Positions 55,924 to 64,000 of a DNA stretch of 64,000 bases are shown here, piece after piece. The DNA lies in NCBI GenBank assembly GCA_947311845.1, contig CAMZMU010000055.1, forward strand, positions 22,500,465-22,564,464, written 5' to 3'. Made by a program: the position numbers and the translations under genes. Source of the stretch: Poa pratensis. Its lineage: Eukaryota > Streptophyta > Magnoliopsida > Poales > Poaceae. How positions within the stretch are numbered: the stretch's first letter is position 1; each line of letters opens with the position of its first letter. The notes under the pieces were generated by a model. It saw only the letters and a list, made by a program, of their open reading frames with translations, searched no databases and was not told the origin of the DNA.

Positions 55924-58900
55924 ATGTCCGCGTCGAGGGGGTTACCGCTGGTGCGCCGCGCCGTCGAGGCCGTGCGCCGCACGCCGCGCTGGCAGAAGAG
56001 GCTCGTCCTCCTCACCGCAGGGTGCGTCCGCCGTCTCCTTTCCCCGCCTCGACCCCTTTTTGTTTTGATCTGTGTTTTGCGGTCGCGCGTCGATCTATCC
56101 GTACCTACGTGCGCGGCCTCGTTGTTGTGCATTGTGCTCTGTGCGGCCGCCTCCCCGTGGGTGGTTCCATGAATTTTGCCACCTTATTTTGGTACTGCCT
56201 GAGATTTTTTTTACAAGTTCCTAGTTCGGTTGTGCGGTGAGGCTCCGAGGCGCGGAGTTAGGCGGGCCGATTGTTTGTTTTGTTTAGGAATTGCTTCGGT
56301 GATGATCTGCAGTTTCGTTGATGTATCATAGATTTTCTCTTCTGCCCTTAGAGTTCTCAATATTACTCTGTAGATCCATTTTGGATACCAATGTATTTTG
56401 TTAATACTCTTACGCTTCCGTTGTTGAGATCAATATGAATAATTTGTTCGAAACTCTGCTCATCTGCTTGGTAAAAAAACGGATCTAAGTATCTGGCGCC
56501 TCGGGATTATGTCGTAATTGGCAGGATCCCTCTATTCCACCTCCGGCCTGAAATTCCATGCGGGGGTTCATCGGCCGTTTATTGCCATCTGAAAAATCTG
56601 TGATTTTGAAGTAGAAACCGACTACAGCAGAATTTTCTGTACTGCTGAAATCACTGAAGCCCACCCAGATAATATAATGATAGCTTATACTTTATTATTT
56701 TAAAATGAATTTTGCACTGCACTTGCTGCTTCTCACAATTTCAGAGAATATGCACTAACACTGTGGCTAAACACATCCTGCAGTATTTGGTATATATAAT
56801 GTATGGCAAAGGATTGTTCGTAAGATGTGGAGTGGGATATCAGCTATAACTATACTGTGTTAAATATTGTTGCCCAGGTAGATTTTAGGAAATGGTACAT
56901 GACAATGTTTACATATACTTCTTCATATACCCAGAAACTTGATTTCAATTATGAGTACACCGTAACTACTATTTACTACCTTAAACTAAGGTCTTAAGTC
57001 ATTTGATGTTGTGCTGTGTTGCACAATATAGTTAGGAAGACTGTAAGAGAATCCATAACTTTTTTATCTGCAAAACGATCCTGTTACTGAAACAAATGGT
57101 ATTTTATAATTATTAATTATATTAACATATTTCTGTAATAGCTTGAGGATGTTACCAATTGGTAAATCGACCAAAACTTCGGGTTTTAAGTCAGGGCGGT
57201 GCTGAAGAAGCAGTTCTTGGTTTACATTTGTTTTAAAATATCACTTTTTTGTGGAATTCTGACACACTTTCAACCTCATTGCAGAGTTGGCACTTTAACT
57301 TATGCTTGTCAGGATAATCAGGTTCTTCAAATTAGCGATGGAACATCAGGCAAGAAAAAAGTTGTTATACTTGGAACCGGTTGGGCCGGTGCAAGTTTCT
57401 TGAGAAATATCGACACTTCATTGTATGATGTCCATGTGGTATCACCTCGCAACTATTTCATGTTCACTCCTTTGTTGCCGAGTGTGACATGTGGCACAGT
57501 TGAACCACGTAGTATTGTGGAGCCAATTCGCAACATTGTCAGAAAGGTACTTATTCTATTATGCATCATTTTGTACCTTCCTAGTAATTTGTCCTTCCAT
57601 GTCTGTAAAGATGCTCCATTTTGGGAAATACAATTGATATATCTGATGTTTTGCAAGACTTAGCACAATTAATGTGTGTGCAATTTTGCAGAGAGGTGGT
57701 GCATTCAGATTCTGGGAAGCAGAGTGCTTCAAGATTGACCCAACAAGCAAGAAGATCCACTGCAAAGCAGGCGATGGGACCAATGTTGATGGCAATGGGG
57801 AGTTTGTTGTGGACTATGATTATCTTGTTGTGACTGTTGGAGCTAAACCAAATACTTTCAACACCCCAGGTGTTGTTGAAAATTGCCATTTCCTAAAGGT
57901 CAGTACCTGCATCGTCCATCCTTGGCTGTTGACTAAATCTAACTTCAGTAAACAAAACTGTACTTTCATATTTTTTTCTTTATGCAATAACTTGATCAAT
58001 TAACTATGTGTCTGCTGCTTTGTTTAACATATTTTTGTTCAACTAAATTAGGTGGAGTCCAACTGACTTTTTCTCTGTTAATCCATAATCTTATAGTAGT
58101 ATATCAGCTTACACTGACTTGTTGTGTCCTTTGATCATGATAACTCGGTATCTTCTTCTGCTGCTGTGCATTCTGAATGCAACTAGGTTCAGTGTGTGTC
58201 TTCCAAGTGAAATGTTTTGTATTTTACAATCTATTACAAAGCAGCTGTACATTTTGTATAATGAGATTTGATTAGACACAGTTGTCACTATGTAGGAAGT
58301 AGAAGATGCTCAAAAGATCAGGAAGAGTGTCATGAAATGTTTTGAAAAAGCCTCCCTTCCTAACCTTACTGAGGAAGAGCGGAAGAAGAATGTTCATTTT
58401 GTTGTTATTGGTGGTGGCCCAACGGGGGTAGAATTTGCTGCAGAGTTGCATGACTTCGTCAATGAGGACTTGGCAAAGCTGTATCCTGATGTAAAGAAAT
58501 ATGTGAATATTTCGGTAATTGAAGCTGGAGAGCATATCCTTACGATGTAAGACCACTGCTAAATTTTGAATTTGTTATCTGTTTGATATTTTACTGATTA
58601 GAAACTTTTTGGTAGCATATACATTAATTCTACTTTAGATCTGGTGTTAATTTCTCTACAATATATATCATGTTCCATACAGGTTTGATAAAAGAATCAC
58701 CCATTTTGCTGAGGATAAGTTCAAGAGGGAAGGTATACATTTGAAGACAAATTTTAAGGTTGTCAAGGTGTCTGATAAGACTGTCACTATGAGTAATCCT
58801 TCAATGGGAGAAATTGCTGTTCCTTATGGCCTGACTGTTTGGTCCACTGGAATTGGGACACGTCCGATAATTATGGATTTCATGAAGCAAGTTGGTCAGG

Positions 58901-60970
58901 TATATCTCGTTCTGCATTGACTACAAAATCATATTTCAGTATTCACATCTAACTAGTTCAATACTTTTTTTTGTAGGCAAACAGGCGTGTGCTAGCAACT
59001 GATGAGTGGCTTAGGGTTAATGGATGTGACAATGTATATGCACTTGGTGATTGTGCAACTATAACTCAAAGAAAAGTGATGGTATGTGTGTGCTACTCAA
59101 TATCAAAGTATAATTTTGCATCATTTACAGTCTATAACACTGGTATGGTATCATTCTTTCAATAACATGTGCCTTGTTTGTTCCTAAAAATCTGCTCAGC
59201 TAACCTTGCAAGTTAGATGCTCTAGAATTTTTTTTGCTTTCCAAAATCCCTGAAGGATTAATATTTGGTGTGTGAAGATGCTAAATTATTCTGTTTATTA
59301 CATTTTCAATATGGTATGTTTAGCAAAATATTAACTGAAGTTGCAACCTCGAAACTTTGTGTGACGTTGCTTTTCAACAATTGGGCGGAATATGAAGTTT
59401 TATGTACGAATGACACTATAAGATACAAGTTTGGAGAATACTTTCTGTTGGTATGATGCTTCAGTTGAATGATCATTCTTTCTCTCTCACTTGAGATGGT
59501 AGAGGTTTAGCTTGTTTTAGTATCTACATGGTGGTTGGCGCTAAGTATGCCCCTTTAGAAGAATGCTGTTACCTTGTAGTGCCAACTAGTACATGCTTAT
59601 AGTTTTCAGATATTTCAGTACGTCATGTAATCTGTGCTAATATGCATACAGGAAGATGTTGATGCAATATTTCGGGTAGCTGACAAAGATAATTCTGGCA
59701 CTCTAACTGTAAAGAAAATCAAACATGTTCTTGGCGACATCTATCAAAGGTACCCACAGGTGGAGTTGTATCTGAAAACCAACCAAATGAAGAACTTCCA
59801 TGACCTACTGAAAGCTAAGGAGTCAGAAGAACTGAACATCGAAGAATTCAAAAAAGCCCTTGCTCAGGTGGACTCGCAAGTTAAGATGCTCCCAGCAACA
59901 GCTCAGGTAATTCATGTGTATAACGTAACAACTCAATATTACCCTCCATGCAGAGAATAACAGAACTTAAGCATTTATAATTTGCTAATCTTGTTTTAAT
60001 GTTTGTTCTATGCTTCAGGTTGCTGCACAAGAGGGAGCTTATCTGGCAGATTGCTTCAATAGGATGAATACTTGTGAAGAAAATCCTGAAGGCCCTCTAA
60101 GGATCAGGGGTGCAGGGCGTCATCGGTTCAAACCTTTCAGGTCTGTTATCAACCGCCATGCTTGCAATTGGGCCTAGTGAAAATCTCATCCACATGTTTG
60201 TTGCTGTGCAAGGTCGACAAGTAGTAAATGTACCTGCAAAAAAAAAAACAAGTAGTAAATCTGACAAAAAAATAACCATAAAAGATGCCAGTAAGGGTCT
60301 AATAGATATATGTTTTAGTTATGACGATTTATTACTTCCTTTTGCATGTGTATAATTGATCATCCAAATCAAAGAGTCATTTTCGTCAGTAACTGTATGG
60401 AGTACAGTCAGGCTTGTACTTTTGATAGGGAAGGTCGACAACATAAAATATGCTAGTAAAGGTATTAGATAATACGACCATGCGGATATAAGACTTCTTT
60501 TTTTTCATGTCACCAAAGAGTCCCTGAAATAAAACACTCCAGTTTTCATAGCTGTGTTTTTCATGTCACCAAAGAGTCCCTGAAATAAAACACTCCTGTT
60601 TTCATAGCTGCGATTAATCATTGCAAATTGCGCATGTACAGGTACAGGCATCTTGGCCAATTTGCTCCGCTTGGTGGAGAGCAAACTGCTGCCCAACTGC
60701 CCGGTGATTGGGTACATGTAGGCCACAGCACTCAATGGCTGTGGTATTCTGTCTATGCAAGGTATTGATCCCGATCCCGATCCTGACAACTAGTATACTT
60801 TGTTCCTTTTCCACTTCATTCAGTGAACGTTGCATCCAATTTGGTATTAGTTCTAATGGTCATTTACTCTTATTAAATACAGCAAACAGTTCAGCTGGCG
60901 CACAAGGATGTTAGTCGTATCTGATTGGGGAAGGCGGTTCATCTTCGGAAGGGACTCCAGCAGCCTATAA
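55924..60970 (+). CDS. NDB2: External alternative NAD(P)H:ubiquinone oxidoreductase (type II, NDB)
   Basis: Ten exons: 55924-56021, 57285-57546, 57692-57898, 58296-58546, 58683-58899, 58977-59081, 59652-59906, 60019-60140, 60642-60761 and 60883-60970. All have GT-AG borders and join in frame to 574 residues, as usual for NDB proteins. The N-terminus is Arg-rich and mitochondrial-targeting-like. GTGWAG (63-68) binds FAD and GGGPTG (228-233) binds the nicotinamide nucleotide. Glu265 at the end of the second beta strand (VIEA) points to NADH preference, as in NDB2-type rather than NDB1. An EF-hand loop DKDNSGTL (391-398) predicts calcium regulation. The enzyme sits on the outer face of the inner mitochondrial membrane and passes electrons to ubiquinone without pumping protons. 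The final exons encode the conserved C-terminal membrane-anchoring region. Confidence 0.93.
60501..60611. repeat. Two-copy 56-bp tandem repeat in NDB intron 8
   Basis: tttttcatgtcaccaaagag...tccctgaaataaaacactcc...gttttcatagctg occurs twice with period 56 (from 60505 and 60561), almost without change. Confidence 0.85.
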
Positions 60971-61676
60971 ATTGAACTCCCGATTGCATACTTCGTCTGC
61001 TCTCTGAAGATCTACTATTAGACTCTGATGCTACTTCCATCATACATCAACATCGTTCGTGATGTTTCACAATTTTGAAAGCTCAATTTCCCTGTAGCCT
61101 AAGCAAGTTTCTGTTTGCCAAATTTTGGCATTCCTACATATTCTTTTTGTACGATAAACTTTATATGTCTTGTTTTGGTACACCTGCAACATTCGGGTGT
61201 CTAGTAGAGTGGTGGATCAGACTATTACGTGCACTAAATTTGTTTCTGGCAAAGTTAGATGAGCTGCTTCTTATTTTATTTATTGCATATTTGCTGTCCT
61301 TGCACTGAAGCTCGATGTGCAAAGTTTAGATTCTTCTTTGTTTTAACATATTTTTTCTGTGGAGGTACTAGGATAGATATATTTTTATAAAAAAATTGAA
61401 ACATAGGTGAACCTGTACAAACTGGTGGCACTCAAACCCTTCTGTTTTACTTGTTTTTTCTCAAAAGGAACATGGCCACGGGCTTTGATGTTCTTCCCTT
61501 TTTGCACTACATCGTCATAGTACACGAGAAATCCAAAGCACTCCTAGATAATTTCTAGGCAAAGTAGCTAAGCCATAGAGCCTCGGATGCCTAGAACCTT
61601 GATGGCTGCTTAATGTATTGACACAACTTTGAACTCCACGGTTCATATCACCGTAGGCCAATGCGAGGGGCCTGCC
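60971..61676. other. Shared 3' region of convergent NDB and CNGC genes
   Basis: The two genes end facing each other with about 700 bp between stop codons. The region should contain both 3' UTRs. No third gene or element was seen. Confidence 0.5.
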
Positions 61677-63625
61677 CTATAGCAGCAACTCGTCCTGGTT
61701 GGGCTTGGGCGAGGTGAGCAGCGCTGTGTAGAGCCGCAGCTTCTCCTCCCCAAGCGAGGAGCACCGCGAGAGGGGCCTGCGCGGCCGGATAAATGACAGT
61801 GAGGTGAGCGACTTGCGGTGCTTGTACCGGCGCCACGCGAGCTGCACCGCCACGGCAGCCCAGGTCCGCCACCCGTGCGAGTAGTAGCGCGCGCTGCGCC
61901 GCACCTTCTCGTTGGTGAAGGTGTAGCGGAAGTGCTGCGTCACGTACTTGACGTCGGCCGCCTCCAGGCCGAACGCCTCTGTGCTCTCCAGGGTGACCAG
62001 CGTCGACGACGACGCCGGCAGCCGCTCCAGGAAGGGCCGCCGCAGGCACCACGAGAGCAGCTCGTCCCCGCTGAAGTTGCCCGGGCCCAGCATGCAGCAG
62101 CTCGTCGCGCCGTTCCGCAGCACCTGGCTGCTCTGCAGGTGCCCGCGCACGATGAACAGCATCCTCTGCACCGCGTCACCTTCCCTCACGATCTGCGAAA
62201 ACACATCAGCTTGATTCCTAACTTCCAGAATGAATTAATCAGGATGTTCGTATGAGGTTGGTTAATTAGTTACCACTTCTCCTTTGGGAAAGACGAGGGA
62301 CTTGACCCTGTCGCAGATGTTCTCAAGCACCAGGTCGTCCATGTGTTGGAAGAGCGGCACCTGTCGGACGAGGTCGAGGCAGAGGTGGTACTTGATGTCC
62401 CTGCGGAGGCCCTCCGGGAGGTCGCGCACGATGCGGCACTCGTCGACGCCGCGGGTCGCCGCCCACCGCTGCCGCTCGTACTGCCGGACCCGGTGCCGGA
62501 AGCTCTGTGGCAGGTTCTTGCGCTTCATCCACCACTCCACGCTCCGCAGCCTCGTGTGCATCGCCTGCTTCTTCGACGTCGTCGCGTTCAGAAACACCTG
62601 TGGTGGTAGATGCCGCGTGCATGCACATCGATCATTCACTCTAATATGCAGCATGCCGATTGATGCCAAGTGCTACCCATTTTACTTGGCTGACCGACCG
62701 GCCGTGGTCACGTACGTACCTTGATGTTACCTATGAGCATGGTGACGAGTATCAGCCCGCCGGTAATGGTGATGATGTTGAACACTATCTCCGACCACTC
62801 CGTCGTGCTCGCCAGGTTCCCAAAGGTACTGATCGGCGACAGATAAATCGATCACATCAGAAGCAAACACAAAAAAACACATCAATCAGCATCTTAATAA
62901 ATCGATCCTCCCAATTAACAAGTCATGGATCATAGTAGTTACCTGAGAGTCATGAGGCCCCAGAAGATTGGGAGGAGGATCTTCTCGAGCCAGCTGGGGT
63001 TGGCCACCAGCATGACGGTCCACTTGTACGCCCCGTACTGGTAGTCGTCGCCGCTGTCGAGGCACGTCGCCCTGGCGCCGGCGTTGCCGGCCCAGCCGAG
63101 CCTGTCCGCGCCCACGCCCACGCCCCACGCGGCGCCGCCGTAGTAGAGCGGCTCCGCGCACGCCAGCGCCGCCGCCGCGCACCCGCCGCTCCCGGCGCAG
63201 TACTGCTCCCTCAGGCACTTGGTGGCCCGCTGCACCCGAGCAAGTACCAGCACGCGCCCACCGCCTGCAACAACAATGGCACCATACGTCCTTCAAGCTG
63301 CCTCAGCAATAAAGCTCGCGTGGCAGAAGACCATGTGCACGCGTCGTGACGCGGCAGAGCGAGTGTACGTTGGATGAAAGATGAAATGTTTTGCCAGAAT
63401 GAGAAGGCGATGCGTGCGTACGTGAGCGGCGACGAAGTAGGCCATGAGGTTGAGCGCGATGCCCCACCAGATGGTGCCGAAGATGTTCTGCATCCGGCGG
63501 AGGAAGCGGACGGAGTGGTAGATCTTGGGCAGGTACTCGAACAGGAACGACACCAGCAGCACCGTCATCACCGACGTCGTTGCTCCGGCGCGGATCATCG
63601 CCGGTAAGCCGACCCAGACCACCAC
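61677..63625 (-). CDS. CNGC4: Cyclic-nucleotide-gated ion channel, CNGC4-like (3' exons only)
   Basis: Visible exons on the minus strand are 63422-63625, 62943-63264, 62720-62828, 62274-62597 and 61677-62192; upstream exons lie beyond 64000. They encode transmembrane segments (VMTVLLVSFLFEYLPKIYH; AYFVAAHAVGACWYL), the pore with filter LMTLSTFGNL (split by an intron), the C-linker (VRQYERQRWAATRGVDECR), the cyclic-nucleotide-binding domain (VREGDAVQRMLFIVRGHL; GDELLSWCLRRPF) and an IQ motif (AAVAVQLAWRRYKHR). This fits group IVB CNGC4, a plasma-membrane calcium-permeable channel in immunity whose barley counterpart is NEC1. Exon 63264-62943 lacks one G near 63236 (GGG where GGGG is expected), shifting frame just after GACWYLL. 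Otherwise it is intact. Confidence 0.9.
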
Positions 63626-64000
63626 CTGCTTACATATGTACGATCGTGTTAACTTGTCATTCGATCGAGATGCCAAGGTTTGCTTGCTGTTCTCTACAAC
63701 TGGCAGGACTCACTGATTGACTGACAGTATGCTGTGACTCCATGAGCAAAGATAATACCGGCCAGTCAGCCATAGCCCCCACAGGTTTTCCCGAGATGTT
63801 GGGACCTTAGCGCTAAAATTCATTTCGCAACAAACTTTGAGTCTGCATTGAATACCTAGCTGGCTCAAATGTGGTAAAACGAAGACTCGGCAGGGGGTTA
63901 ATCCCCAAAATTGTACTTATGGGATGGGATTAACTAGCATCATAGCCTTGTATACCGATGGCAATGGGTACCCATTACCCGTATACCCAGTGGGTATTTA
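63626..64000. other. CNGC intron or upstream sequence at window edge
   Basis: Non-coding. It presumably belongs to the intron before the first visible CNGC exon. The palindromic tgggtacccattacccgtat near 63970 looks like the start of a small repeat element running off the edge. Confidence 0.4.

Overview
The window looks like nuclear DNA of a grass, most likely a Triticeae cereal (wheat, barley or Aegilops). Reasons: spliced plant genes with GC-rich first exons; a dense mix of nested transposons; a CACTA element with GGTCCCGGTT subterminal repeats; a Cassandra-type LTR carrying a 5S-like region; a tRNA-derived SINE; and several Helitrons. Species and chromosome cannot be fixed from sequence alone.

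Layout. 1-3.3 kb: a minus-strand LINE (ORF1 gag-like, ORF2 endonuclease/RT) running off the left edge. 3.4-4.6 kb: a small insertion with a 16-bp direct repeat and a MITE. 5.8-16.8 kb: three non-autonomous Helitrons (5801-9957 minus, 11244-13114 plus, about 13271-16792 plus). 18.0-18.5 kb: a two-exon defensin-like gene (minus). 22.4-26.0 kb: an NB-ARC-LRR gene (plus) lacking most of its coiled-coil domain. 27.05-27.94 kb: a hAT-type element with a perfect 8-bp target duplication. 28.47-40.05 kb: a complete CACTA transposon (CTC duplication) with a TNP2 transposase gene and a second gene joining a Ptta/En/Spm domain to a Ulp1-like C48 peptidase. 41.2-45.1 kb: a three-exon methylesterase-like gene (plus) whose first intron holds a Helitron and MITEs. 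46.1-49.4 kb: a sphingosine kinase gene (minus), with a truncated duplicate at 50.7-51.5 kb separated from it by a Cassandra-like LTR. 51.75 kb: tRNA-Asp(GTC). 55.9-61.0 kb: a ten-exon external NAD(P)H dehydrogenase (NDB type, plus). 61.7-63.6 kb and beyond the right edge: a CNGC4-like cyclic-nucleotide-gated channel (minus), convergent with NDB.

The host genes do not form a pathway, but several have stress or defence roles in their families (defensin-like peptide, NLR, methylesterase, sphingosine kinase, CNGC4). Every frame break that could be resolved, except one in the CACTA ULP gene and those in the obvious pseudogene, is a missing single base, nearly always inside a short homopolymer and mostly one G or C. 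This affects the LINE, both CACTA genes, the sphingosine kinase and the CNGC. Sequence error in this assembly is therefore a serious alternative to true pseudogenisation.
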